From Brachyspira sp949287565 (GTDB taxonomy: Bacteria; Spirochaetota; Brachyspiria; Brachyspirales; Brachyspiraceae): a stretch of DNA of 64,000 bases. Made by a program: the position numbers and the translations under genes. Position 1 is the first letter of the stretch; every line of letters starts with the position of its first letter. The stretch lies in assembly GCF_036997615.1 (NCBI RefSeq), contig NZ_JAWLQA010000005.1; one strand, given 5' to 3'. Of this stretch, positions 45,838 to 56,301 are shown one piece after another. Below the pieces are notes generated by a model. The model worked only from the letters and a program-made list of their open reading frames with translations. It was not told where the DNA came from and ran no database searches.

Positions 45838-45872
45838 GTTCTTTTATTGGTATAAAAGAACCAAAAGAACTG
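45836..45872. repeat. Inverted repeat in the same intergenic cluster
   Basis: CAGTTCTTTT (45836-45845) and AAAAGAACTG (45863-45872) are perfect 10-bp arms. With the next repeat it fills the 423-bp gap 45701-46123, where no gene is visible. Another small dyad, CTACTTTTTT with AAAAAAGTAG, lies at 46018-46042. Confidence 0.6.
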
Positions 45873-45950
45873 CATTTTTAGTATAAATATAGGTTATATC
45901 ATATATTTAATACATATATTTTTAATATAAAGTTCTAGTAATTGCGTTTT

Positions 45951-45988
45951 CGCAAAGCGTATCCGAGCTTGTCGAGTATATAGCTTCT
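45951..45988. repeat. 38-bp hairpin repeat, copy B
   Basis: Same orientation and 34 of 38 positions identical to 32379-32416. Its stem is less perfect than copy A. A CCGCAGGCGGG motif follows. Confidence 0.7.
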
Positions 45989-46123
45989 CACCGCAGGCGG
46001 GCTTTGTCTGTGGCAACTACTTTTTTATACGGAAAAAAGTAGATAATATCTATATAAGCATCAGTTGACAAAGTTAAAAATTTTCAGTATATATAATATC
46101 ATAAAATATAGAGTTGTAATAGT

Positions 46124-46654
46124 ATGAGAGCATTTTTAGCATTAAACTTAAATCAAGAAATAAAAAATAAATATTCTAATATACTTAGAATAAATGAAAA
46201 TATAGCAGAATTAAAAAAAGTATCAAAAGATAAAATGCATATAACATTAGTATTCTTTGATAATATAAAAGAAGAACAAATAGAATTAATAAAAAAAGAA
46301 GTGATAAACTCCTCACCTACTCCATTTAATATAAACTTTGAAAATATTTCTTACTTCACAAATAAATTCAAAGACATAAATGTAATATTTGTAAAAGCTT
46401 TAAGTGAGGAATTAAAAAACTATGTAAAAACTTTAAGAAGCAATTTAGATAATATAAAAAATCTTAAATACGACAAAAAAGATTTTAAATCTCATATCAC
46501 ATTAGCAAGAGTTAAAAAAGTTTATGATAATGAAAAATTAAAAGAAAGTATTGAAGAAATAGATTTTACTACATCATCTTTTATAGCTGATTCTATCACT
46601 TTATATTCAAGCGATTTTTATAATTACACAGAAATTTTCACTGTTAATTTTTAA
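46124..46654 (+). CDS. thpR: RNA 2',3'-cyclic phosphodiesterase
   Basis: 176 aa two-histidine (2H) phosphoesterase. It begins MRAFLALNLNQEIK and has both HxTL motifs: HITLVFF (about 45) and HITLARV (about 126). Opens 2',3'-cyclic phosphate ends of RNA; once called 2'-5' RNA ligase. Full length. It follows the repeat-rich gap and precedes the accessory island. Confidence 0.92.
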   Translation: MRAFLALNLNQEIKNKYSNILRINENIAELKKVSKDKMHITLVFFDNIKEEQIELIKKEVINSSPTPFNINFENISYFTNKFKDINVIFVKALSEELKNYVKTLRSNLDNIKNLKYDKKDFKSHITLARVKKVYDNEKLKESIEEIDFTTSSFIADSITLYSSDFYNYTEIFTVNF

Positions 46655-47010
46655 TATAAAAAAATTATAACAATAAAAATAGAATTAGAATGTTTCTACA
46701 TTGTATTAAAATATAGTTACATAAGTATTTTCTTAAGATTATCTTACCTTTAAAACTAAAACAAATATACATATATAAAATCTGAATATATATAACTTTT
46801 CAAAATACAATTAAAAAATAATATTCCATATCTATAAATAAGATGCATACTTTTATAATTTTTTTCTTATATCAATATTAACACTATCTTTATAAGATAC
46901 ATAAATATAACTAAAAAATTAAAATAAATAATGGGAAAAAAAATAATTCTTATCTGCATGCATAAAAATATACCGATAATTTCTAATAAAAAATAAGGTT
47001 ATTTTTATAA
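46655..47010. other. Intergenic, nothing recognised
   Basis: Very AT-rich. I see no gene, no good hairpin terminator and no clear promoter in this stretch between thpR and the accessory island. Confidence 0.5.
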
Positions 47011-47025
47011 TTTACGTATTATATA
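47011..47025 (+). promoter_or_regulatory. TACGTATT motif upstream of the first island gene
   Basis: TTTACGTATTATATA, 13 nt before the ATG at 47038. It resembles the longer motif at 47625 and 53910. Possible promoter element. Confidence 0.3.
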
Positions 47026-47037
47026 GTGGAAGATGTT

Positions 47038-47616
47038 ATGTTAGAAAATGAAAAAGACATAGAGGAATTAATAATGGAATATTTCACAGATATTTTTATT
47101 CAAAAAAATCTTAATAAAAAAAATTTAACAATGTTTGATAAAATAATATTAGATTCTTCAAACAATACTGATAACTCAAAAATAGATCATTTATTATTAG
47201 ATGAAAAATATTCTATTATCAAAAATATTACCCATGACTATTTAGAAAAATATTTAGAAATAAATGATACTATATGTTTTTCAATACCTAATGATAGTTT
47301 TATCTTATATGAAGAAGAAGCAGAAGAAGAAAGTAAAGTTGTTGGATATAGTAAAAATTCAAATGAAAAAACAATAAAATTAAATTATATAGATTCTGAT
47401 TTACCCGTATATTTAACATTTGATAATTCAAATATATATGTTACAGGAAATGTTGAATGTATAAAAAATATTCCTTTAGAACTATGGATTATAAATCTTA
47501 AAACCAAAGAGAAAAAAAGATTATGTATGTTAAAAAATACACTATTCTCAAATTATAATAAGGAAGATATTTTTTATGAAAAAAACAGAATTTTTATTAT
47601 AAAAAAATCTACATAA
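47038..47616 (+). CDS. Small protein of unknown function, island gene 1
   Basis: 192 aa from ATG 47038. GGAAG at 47028-47032 supports this over GTG 47026. The N-terminal half is helical and acidic (NEKDIEELIMEYFTDIFIQK). The C-terminal half looks like a beta-sandwich (LPVYLTFDNSNIYVTGNVECIKNIPLELWIINLKTKEKKRL). No signal peptide or membrane segment. It lies 100 nt upstream of the channel-like gene in the same direction. A sensor or accessory role in the island is only a guess. Confidence 0.65.
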   Translation: MLENEKDIEELIMEYFTDIFIQKNLNKKNLTMFDKIILDSSNNTDNSKIDHLLLDEKYSIIKNITHDYLEKYLEINDTICFSIPNDSFILYEEEAEEESKVVGYSKNSNEKTIKLNYIDSDLPVYLTFDNSNIYVTGNVECIKNIPLELWIINLKTKEKKRLCMLKNTLFSNYNKEDIFYEKNRIFIIKKST

Positions 47617-47624
47617 TAACAAAA

Positions 47625-47642
47625 TTACGTATTTATTTATAT
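47625..47642 (+). promoter_or_regulatory. Repeated motif upstream of the channel-like gene
   Basis: TTACGTATTTATTTATAT, about 75 nt before the ATG at 47717. The 18-mer TACGTATTTATTTATRTA recurs at 53910-53927. Candidate site for the island's own sigma factor or another regulator. Confidence 0.35.
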
Positions 47643-47716
47643 ATACAATATTTTGAAGATATTTTCATATTAAAATATGAGTTACTAATTATAAAATTAC
47701 TTAATTGAAGGTTATT

Positions 47717-50205
47717 ATGAATCACCCTATAACTATATATATATATCGGATCTATCAAGTAATGTAGATAAAGACAAAATATTAGAATCCTTTTCTTACA
47801 TAATAAATCATTTAAGAAGAATTTATCCTAAAAGATTAGTAAAACTATATACTACACTATATACTGATACAGAAATAGCTATCTCTAAATTAGCTATAGA
47901 ATATCAGTTGGTAATAGATATCATTACTCAAAACAAAATAGAAATGTGCAATAAAGATATAGAGTTTATTTTAAAAAAAGCTAATTCAAGTTTTGTTATT
48001 GATGAAAATATTACAAATGAAGAATTAATATCATTAATATCCCATAAAACAGATATATCTATATTTATAACAGATAGTAATATAAATATAGAAAATTACA
48101 TAAATACTAATTATAAAAAAAATTATAATATACCAACATTATTATTTGAAAATTACTATAAAAAACCATTTATATAAAATATAGATGTAAATACAAATTT
48201 ATATGATATAAAAAAAAATTTATTAAACAATATTAACAGTGATACATGTTCAAAAATAATAGGTGAAAAAATATATAAAAAAGCATCTTATTTTAGTATG
48301 ACTATTGCTTGGGTTATATCTTTTATTTTTATATCAATACTTGGAATAATTGCTTGGAAAGACTTTTGTTTAACTGAATATAACGAAGATATTAGCATAT
48401 TAACTGCATTATACAAAACTTTACAAATATTCCAATTAGAAGCAAGTTTTGATATGGAGCAATTACCTTTGCTGCTTAATATAATACGTTTTTTGGCACC
48501 TATAACATTAGCTGGAGCATTATTTCAAATGCTTAAAAACTTGTTCTCAGATTTAATAACAAGAACTATAATTTCAATATTTTTTAAAAATCACACTATA
48601 ATATGCGGATGTAATACAAAATCATTATGTGTACTTAATGGAATATCCAAAGATAAAAAAATAGTACTTATATGTGATGAAGACGAAATTGACTCTAAAG
48701 ATATTTTCAATAAAAAAGTATTAAAATTAAAAGGTGATTATACTCAAGCTTCTACATTATTTAATGCAGGAATATTAAAATGTAATGAAATGTTTTGTAT
48801 TTCTGAAAATGATGATAAAAATATAGAAACTATGAGTATAGCTTCTAAAATAATCAGAACATATAAAATTAATCATAATATAGAGTTAACAGTAGATATA
48901 GAAGATAATAATAAATATAAAAACTATGAAAAAATTAAACCTATATCTTATGATGGAGATCCTGTATATATAAAATTTTCTTCTTTCAAAAAAAATGCTA
49001 TACGACTATTTATTGATAATATAGCTAAATATTCCGTTATAAGAAATATTCATATTAATGAAGGCAAAGAACCTATAATACTTATTTTTGGTGTAAATAA
49101 TAATGTTATAGAAATAATAAGGGAATTAATACTTCTTGTAGTTGGTAAAGATAACAATATCAATTTAATATTTGTAGATAAAAACCAAGAATTTTATAAT
49201 AATGTATTAATAAATAAACTTCCTGAATTAAACAGGGTGGCAAATTTGCATTTTTTAGATTATCCTTCATTTATAAATAATGAAATCCCTGAAAACATAG
49301 CTAAACTATTAAAAAAATTATCATCTTGTTTAATTTATGCTGAAAATGAAGAAAATTCATTAAATTGGGCAATAGAAACCAGACAAATTTTATTCAAAAA
49401 TCTATCATTAAAAGATGAACCAAGAATATTTGTATATTTAGATTCAAAAACTAATATATTAGAAGCAAATCCTGAATTATACAATAAATACTATAAGGTA
49501 GGAATAGATATATTTGCCTCTATGAATTATCTATCTTCTATAGACTATTCTCTACAATACTATGATTTAGATATAATAGCTAAAAAAATACATTCTGAAT
49601 ATTGTAAAATGCCAACAGCGAATAATAATGGAATATGGAATATGTTATCTGAAGGAGAAAAAAACGATAACAGATATGCAGCAAGATTCCTTAACATTAA
49701 ATTAGATTATATAGGATTATCAATATTAGATTTCAATGACAAAAGAAAACATACTCCATTAAAGGAAATAAAGGATATAGATTTACTTAGAAGATTAGAA
49801 CATAAAAGATGGTATGTATCTAAAATATTATCTGGATTTGACAGTATAGGTTCTAATTACTCAAAAGAAATTTTAAATTTCATAAAAACTCATATGAGAC
49901 TTCATAATTTACTTGTACCATTTGATGAATTATCAAATGATGAATTGTACAAAGATTCTATGGGATTAATAGATATACCTATAGCAATTAACAATGAGGA
50001 ATATCAAATGATTATAGAAGATTTGAATGATAATGATAAGGAATTTGTAAGTAAATATTATATATTAGATGACAATTCTAAAAATAGAAGTTTATCTACT
50101 GATTTTATTGTAAACTATGATTTACTAGATAAGATGCGGGATATACTTTTTAATAATAAAAAATTAAATTCATTTATAAAATATAAAATAGGTAAAAATT
50201 ATTAA
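47717..50205 (+). pseudogene. SLOG-like / membrane / TrkA-N / RyR-domain channel-like protein, broken
   Basis: Restored, this would be about 828 aa. ATG 47717 has GAAGG upstream. An (AT)6 run at 47735-47746 shifts the frame; five units would read IYISDLSSNV onward. An in-frame TAA at 48175-48177 then interrupts, and the same frame runs open to 50205. Domains: a SLOG/GHR-like Rossmannoid N-terminus (about 1-150; HLRRIYPKRLVKLYTTLY, then SKLAIEYQLVIDII); two membrane segments (from 48304); a TrkA-N-like domain beginning HTIICGCNTKSL; and a C-terminal RyR domain (KKIHSEYC, EKNDNRYAARF, RRLEHKRWYVSKILSGF, LHNLLVPFDELS, IP). This resembles nucleotide-gated potassium-channel-like proteins of conflict systems. 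The RyR and TrkA calls are good; the SLOG call is moderate. Confidence 0.75.
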
Positions 50206-50207
50206 TT

Positions 50208-50852
50208 ATGTGGGAAATACTAGATTTAATTGATTCTATTGATAGAAATCACAAAACATACATATATAAAATATACTCTAAAGTTGGTAATTATGAAGAT
50301 GCCAATGATATTATGCAGGAAATATACATAGAGTTATTAAATAAAATAGGAAATGGCTTTGAAAAAAATGGATATGAAAAAATAGATGGCTATATATTCA
50401 TAATGATTAATTCAAGAGTAAATGATTTCTTTAGAAAAAAGAACAATAAAATAAATACAAAATATGAATTACATGAATTTAATGATGATATTATCAATAT
50501 ATCTATATCTGATCATGAAATAAATGATTTATATAAAGAATATAAAGAAGGACTATTCTTGTTTATTGAAGCTATAATAAAACAAAGTATGGATGTAGTA
50601 TGCAGTAAATGCAATATGTGTAATGAAAAACTATCTAATATAGTAGAAGTAAAAAATAAACTCCATGAATATATAGAGGATAGTTTCATTATATATAAAG
50701 AATATGTATTTTCATTTTTAAACAAAGATATAAAAATAAAAGATATAAAATCTAAATACAACATATCTGATCATACTTTAGAAAAAATCAAATTGGCTTA
50801 TAACAACAAAATAAAAGATTGTATAACTAAATTGAACCATAAAAATATATAA
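50208..50852 (+). CDS. Sigma-70-family (ECF-like) sigma factor
   Basis: 214 aa and apparently intact. Region 2: YKIYSKVGNYEDANDIMQEIYIELLNKIG, then GYIFIMINSRVNDFFRKKNNK. Region 4: FLNKDIKIKDIKSKYNISDHTLEKIKLAYNNKIKDCI, a helix-turn-helix. Between them is a Cys cluster (CSKCNMC) that could bind metal or respond to redox state. It starts 2 nt after the channel-like gene and ends 30 nt before the TIR gene, so it is embedded in their operon and probably directs its transcription. Confidence 0.78.
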   Translation: MWEILDLIDSIDRNHKTYIYKIYSKVGNYEDANDIMQEIYIELLNKIGNGFEKNGYEKIDGYIFIMINSRVNDFFRKKNNKINTKYELHEFNDDIINISISDHEINDLYKEYKEGLFLFIEAIIKQSMDVVCSKCNMCNEKLSNIVEVKNKLHEYIEDSFIIYKEYVFSFLNKDIKIKDIKSKYNISDHTLEKIKLAYNNKIKDCITKLNHKNI

Positions 50853-50882
50853 AATTTCTTATATATATTAGGGAGCATAAAT

Positions 50883-53820
50883 ATGTCTGATAAAGAAATT
50901 ATATATAATTATGATGTATTTATAAGTTACAGACATTTAGAAAAAGATAAGAAATGGGCTAAATGGTTATTAGAATCTCTTGAAACTTGGAGAGTACCTA
51001 AAGAGCTTGTAAAAAAAGGCTTTCCTACAAGAATAGGCAGAGTTTTCAGAGATGAAGAAGAATTACCCAGCAGTTCTGATTTAAATAAAAGTATAGAAGA
51101 AGCATTAATACATTCTAAGTATTTAATAGTAATATGCTCTAAAAATACTCCTGAATCTGTTTGGGTTGAACGTGAAATAAAAATATTCAAAGAACTTGGA
51201 CGTTTTGATAGAATTATGGCTTTATTAATAGACGGTGAACCTTATGAATCTTTCAATAAAGAATTAACATATACTATAGAAAATGGAGTTATCAAAAAAA
51301 TAGAACCTTTAGCAGCTGATGTTAGAAAAAGAAATGATCAAAAAGAAAAAGAAACTAAACAAATAGCATTATTAAAAATATTGTCATGTATATTAGCCTG
51401 TAATTTTGATGATTTAAGACAAAGAGAAAAATTAAGAGAGAAAAGAAAATTAAGAAATAAGCTGTTAATAGCTTCTTTATTATCAGTAATTTTAATATCT
51501 GCCCTACTATTCACTTGGGACTATAATAGAGTAAAAACTGCTTATTATAATAATTTTGTATATCAATATGGAATACCTAAAGGCATAGGAAAACTCAGCA
51601 AATCACAATATTCAAAACGTACTATAACTTATGTATTTGAGGAACAGAGAAGAACTTTAAAAAGTGTGAAAAGAGTTAACAGTTATGGAAGGCTTAGAGA
51701 TGATGAAAATAATTTTAATATTAGTGTATGGCTGCCTGAAATAGACACTAGAGGCGGAGTAAAAAGGATTGTATGCAAAGACCATAATAATAAAATAGTA
51801 ATGATTAGAGAATATAGTGCAGATTTAAAAATCATAGAACTTCAAAATGAATTTAATTTGCCTTTCATATCTGGTGGTAATGAAATAGTAAGGTATGAAG
51901 TTTCTTATAATAATGATGGCTATGTAACCAATGAACTTTATTACAGAGATGCTTGGAATAGTCCTATATCAGATAAGGAAGGATTTTATGGCAGAGGTTA
52001 TGAAGTAGATAATAATGGTATGAATATAGTAAAATATGGAATAAATATAGATATGGAAAATGAAGCTAATAGGAGCGGAATATTTAAAATTAGATTTATT
52101 TATGATAATTTATACAATGTAATAAAAGAATAATTTTTAGACAAAGAAAATAATCTTATATATAATATTTCTTTAGATTATGGATATTCTTATGTAGAAA
52201 AAAAATATGACAAAAATGGGATTTAATAAAACTCTCCTATTTTGATAATACAACTAATAGAGTTATTCCATTAAGTAAATTATATTCATCTATCTCATAT
52301 CAATTAGATAAATATGGAAATATAATATACGAAAATTATTTGAATAATGAAGATGAATATATTAGAGCTTCTTATTGTAAGCGAAATTTTCAGTATGATA
52401 ATTTCGGCAATAATATAAAAATGATATTAACGATAAAAACACATCTATAAATTCAGGATACTCTATACTAAAAACAGAATATGATAATAATTTTAATCAA
52501 AAATCAATATCATATTATGGTATTAATACAAACAAGATATTAAATCTATTAAATTATCATAAATCTATTAAAATGTATGATAATTATAATAGAATAACTA
52601 ATATATCATATTATGATACTAAAGATAAATTAATTAATGCTTTTATATATAGTGATGAATATTTAGGATATGATAGTTATGCTTCTCATGTTATATATTA
52701 TGATAGGAAAGGAAATATAATAAAAAATATTTATTTAGATGAAAATAATAATTATAAAAATTTAAATAGCGGATATGCCATAAGCGAATACAAATATAAT
52801 AATCAAGGATTAGTTACAGAAGAAAAATATTATGACAATAATGAAAATAAGGCATTTTATATTAATTCAAAAAAATGGTTTAATGGTTTTCATAGACTAA
52901 CAAGAGATTATGATGAAAAAGGAAATGTCATTAAAATACTTTTTTATGATGAAAATGATAAATTATATATGGCAAATGGAAAATTTCAGTATTGGGTATT
53001 TGATGAAGGTAAATGTGCAGGTTTAAAATATGAATATAATAATGCTAAAAGAAGCAAAATAACATATTTGGGAACAGATGAAAAACCTATTAATATTGCT
53101 AAAAATATATCTACCATAACTTATGAGGATATACCTTTAGAAAAAATAAAAGATATAATCAACAACAAAGAAATAAAATGCAATAATTTCCAAAAAGAAT
53201 CTTATTATGATGTTAATAACAATCCAATATTAGTAGACGGATATCATAGCAGTTATATAGGCAATAATAATGGAGAGAAAATTTCTATTTTTACTGAAAT
53301 TAATAATGAACTTGTTATTAATACAAATATTCAATATGGATGTGCCTATTTAATTTATAAATACAGAAATCCATTTACAAATGAAGATGAACTTACATAT
53401 TATGATTCAAATAATCAAAATATGCTCAATAGTTTCGGATATTATAAGCGTATCAATAAATATGATGATAAAGGTTTTAATATTATAAGCAGAGAATTCT
53501 ATGATACTAATAATAATCCAACTTTTTTAGCTGATAGATTTTATAGAGTAGAATTTGATTATGACAATTTTGGTAATTTAGTTAATGAAAGACATTACGA
53601 TACAAATAATAATCTAATAATAGATAGTGTTGATAAATATGCTAGATCTCATAGAGAATATGATTCAAACAACAGAATAACTCAATGCATTTTTTATGAT
53701 TTAGACGGAAATCTTATTACAAGCAGATTTGGATATGCTAGATACACAGTATATTATGATACAAATGGCACTTCTTATACAAACTTTTATGATAAAAACA
53801 ACATATTAATTACAAAATGA
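50883..53820 (+). pseudogene. TIR / membrane / YD-repeat protein, 3' half broken
   Basis: Residues 10-135 are a TIR domain (YDVFISYRH, RIGRVFRDEEELPSSSDLNKSIEEALIHSKYLIVICS, SVWVEREIKIF, DRIMALLIDGEP). A basic helix and one membrane segment (LLIASLLSVILISALLFTW, about 195-214) follow, and then many YD-type beta-repeats (YDNNGYV, YDEKGNVIKILFYDENDK, YDDKGFNII). The first frame stops at TAA 52131-52133, but the repeats continue in that frame (FLDKENNLIYN) to about 52218. They then shift frame there and again near 52415, and run open to 53820. Restored length is about 978 aa. The TIR and membrane part stays intact and has an AGGGAG start site. It may still act as a truncated effector. Confidence 0.8.
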
Positions 53821-53909
53821 TAGATATTATAATATAATCAAAAATCAATATATAAAAAATGTACATTTTTTCAAAAAAATAGAAAAAAAAACACTTTTTC
53901 TTTCAAAAC

Positions 53910-53927
53910 TACGTATTTATTTATGTA
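53910..53927 (+). promoter_or_regulatory. Repeated motif after the TIR gene
   Basis: TACGTATTTATTTATGTA, 17 of 18 identical to 47626-47643. It lies 90 nt downstream of the TIR pseudogene. Confidence 0.3.
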
Positions 53928-54397
53928 AGGTAATTAATAAATATTTATATCCATTATAATATTATAAGTAAAATTTATTAAATACAATAAGAAATATATT
54001 ATAACATATAAAAAATAAATATATCCTAATATTTCTAAAAAAGTATACTTATATAAATGTTATAATTATATTAGATGCAATGCTAAATTAATTGCTGTAA
54101 GTTTAATATTGCTAAGAAAAAATAATCACCATTATAAAAAGGAGTAAACCGTTATATATACAGTAAAAAAATGTTATATATAAAAATAACAAAAGAAAAA
54201 TAATAGACACCATAAAAGATACTCTAATAAAAAGTTATAAATATATAAAAATTCTAAGTTATAGCCATATATAACTACTAAAATCTGAACTATTAATAGT
54301 TTTAATTCTTTAAATATAGTGATATAATGACTTTTGAAATATATATAATGAGATACTATAAAAATAGTATTAGGAAAATCAATCATATTTTTTTATT

Positions 54398-54431
54398 TCA
54401 AATATGCTCATAGTTTTATGGGCATATTTGA
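54398..54431. repeat. Hairpin upstream of the GAF gene
   Basis: TCAAATATGC (54398-54407) pairs with GCATATTTGA (54422-54431), 14-nt loop. It lies 33 bp before the GAF start without a good T run; a leader structure is possible. Confidence 0.45.
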
Positions 54432-54464
54432 TTTATATTTAAAATAAAAAGGTATAATAATAAA

Positions 54465-55226
54465 ATGGAAAAGTCAGATTTTTTTTCTTTGATTAAGCAA
54501 ATGGATTTTGCTCTTTTACTTACATCTTCAAAGCAGGAAGAAGAATGTTTCAATAAAATAATAGAAACAGCTGTCTCTATTACAGATTCAGAAGCTGGAC
54601 ATTTACTATTATTAGATGATAGTAGCGAATATTTAGAATTAAAAGAATATAAAAGTCTAAATAATGAAAAAGTAGAAAATTTTAAAGTACCTATAGGTAA
54701 AGGTATAACAGGAAATGTATTTATATCAGGGCAGGCTTTAAATATAGCTGATGTTTCTAAAAATAAAGAAATGTATAAATCTGTAAGTGCCGCTTTGCAT
54801 GATACAGAAAACACTATACATATACAAATAGATGATATAGCAATAGTTCCAATAAAAATAAAAGATAATGTTATTGGAGTTTTAGAAGTTATAAATAAAA
54901 AAGATGATACTCATTTCTCACAATTAGATATGCATCATTTATACTCATTTGCTAAAATAGCTTCTATTGTCATTGAAGATAATTATACAGATAGAAATAT
55001 AAGAGAAATTTTTGTATCTGCTATTAAAAATTTAGAAGATGATAAAAAAGAAAAAATCAAACAAGATTTATCATCATATACAAATAATCCATTATTAAAA
55101 GAAAATTTAAAAATAGCTGAAATATTAAATAAAATAGGCGAAATAGATGAAAAAGAATTAAATTTCTGCAAACTGTTTTTAAGCAACCATCTATCTCATT
55201 TAGAAAAAAAATTATTAAGGAAATGA
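54465..55226 (+). CDS. GAF-domain protein
   Basis: 253 aa soluble protein. Residues about 20-165 form a GAF domain: IIETAVSITDSEAGHLLLLDD, FKVPIGKGITGNVFISGQALNIADVSKN and IAIVPIKIKDNVIGVLEVINK. The C-terminal 80 residues are helical. GAF domains bind small ligands such as cyclic nucleotides. Its stop is 3 nt before the subtilase start, so the two form one translational unit. Probably the sensor for that pair. Confidence 0.82.
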   Translation: MEKSDFFSLIKQMDFALLLTSSKQEEECFNKIIETAVSITDSEAGHLLLLDDSSEYLELKEYKSLNNEKVENFKVPIGKGITGNVFISGQALNIADVSKNKEMYKSVSAALHDTENTIHIQIDDIAIVPIKIKDNVIGVLEVINKKDDTHFSQLDMHHLYSFAKIASIVIEDNYTDRNIREIFVSAIKNLEDDKKEKIKQDLSSYTNNPLLKENLKIAEILNKIGEIDEKELNFCKLFLSNHLSHLEKKLLRK

Positions 55227-55229
55227 TTT

Positions 55230-55981
55230 ATGAGTTCTAATATTTTTAATATGGACAAAGATGAATTCCTAAAAGGTTTAACAGGAAAAGGAGTTAAAGT
55301 AGGTATAATATACAGTGGTATAGAAGCCTCACATGATGTATTTAAAGGAAGCGATGTTATAAAAGGCGGAGTTGTTATAGAATACGAAAATAATGAGGTT
55401 ATATTAAAAGATTATAAAGGTTTCGATCAGTATGGACATGGTACAGCCTGTGCCGGTATAATACATTCTATAGCTAAAGATGCCGAACTTTATAGTATAC
55501 AAGTATTAGGAAATAAATTATCAGGAAAAGTAGATATATTTCTTAAAGGATTAGAATGGGCTATAGAAAATGATATGGACGTTATAAATTTAAGTTTAGG
55601 AACAACTAATCAAACCTATAACAATAATTTTTATAATCTATTAGATAGAGCATATTATAAAAATATAACATTAGTTGCAGCAGCTAATAATGATCCAATA
55701 CCAAGCATACCTTCTATATTATCTCCCGTAATATCTGTTGAGGCAATAGCAAGTGATGATCAATATGAATTCTATTTCAGAGATAGTAATTCATAGAATT
55801 TTTGGCTAGAGGAATATATATACGTGTACCTTGGGTAAATAACTCATATATGATGATGATAGGAAATAGTTTTGCTGCTCCCCATATCTCAGGAATAGTA
55901 GTACTCTTAAAGGAAAGAAACAAAGAGTTATCACCTTTTGAAATAAAAAGTATATTGAAAAACATAAGCAATAAAAAATAA
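55230..55981 (+). pseudogene. Intracellular subtilase-like protein, frameshifted and lacking catalytic Asp
   Basis: No signal peptide. The first 188 codons show the S8 fold: GVKVGIIYSGIEASHD, DQYGHGTACAGI (catalytic His 70), MDVINLSLGTT and LVAAANNDP (oxyanion Asn). In active subtilases the first block reads DSG; here residue 28 is Tyr (TAC at 55311-55313). After TAG 55794-55796 the C-terminus continues in another frame with GNSFAAPHISGIVVLLKER, which holds the Ser of the triad, to TAA 55979-55981. Joined length is about 250 aa. Substitution plus frameshift indicate loss of protease function. Confidence 0.8.
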
Positions 55982-56301
55982 TAAAATGATAAATAAAATT
56001 GACTCAAATTATGAATAATAAAAATTATTTATTCTTATGAAACAAATTATTTACTATTATACATAGTTAAGTTCATATATTGTATTAGCAAACAAAAATC
56101 AAATCTATGCCATCTACATTTTGATACATAAAAATACTGTCATTTTACACATTAAAATTAATGATTATCAATATAAAAACATTTTATACTTTAAATTATA
56201 TTAAAAATTATATAAGCAATTTTTTATTTACATTTTTGTCAATTAAAGTATAATTAAAAAGATAAACATAATATTTAATAATTATAAAGGCAAATTAATT
56301 T
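55982..56301. other. Intergenic, nothing recognised
   Basis: 320 bp of AT-rich sequence between the subtilase remnant and the radical SAM gene. No clear hairpin or promoter seen. Confidence 0.45.

Larger units (their letters stand above)
53821..54464. other. Intergenic, mostly unrecognised AT-rich DNA
   Basis: It holds the 18-mer motif at 53910-53927 and the hairpin at 54398-54431. A ribosome-binding-like AAGGAG near 54140 is followed only by short frames. Hydrophobic frames on the minus strand look spurious. A fully decayed gene is possible but not shown. Confidence 0.45.

Noticed and set aside
48298..48320. Independent start of the channel-like protein at ATG 48298
   Set aside because: No Shine-Dalgarno precedes it and the open frame extends 40 codons upstream to the TAA, so a broken longer gene is more likely.
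54174..54386. 70-residue hydrophobic frame on the minus strand
   Set aside because: No ribosome-binding site, Phe/Leu/Tyr-rich translation of AT-rich intergenic DNA, no recognisable pattern.
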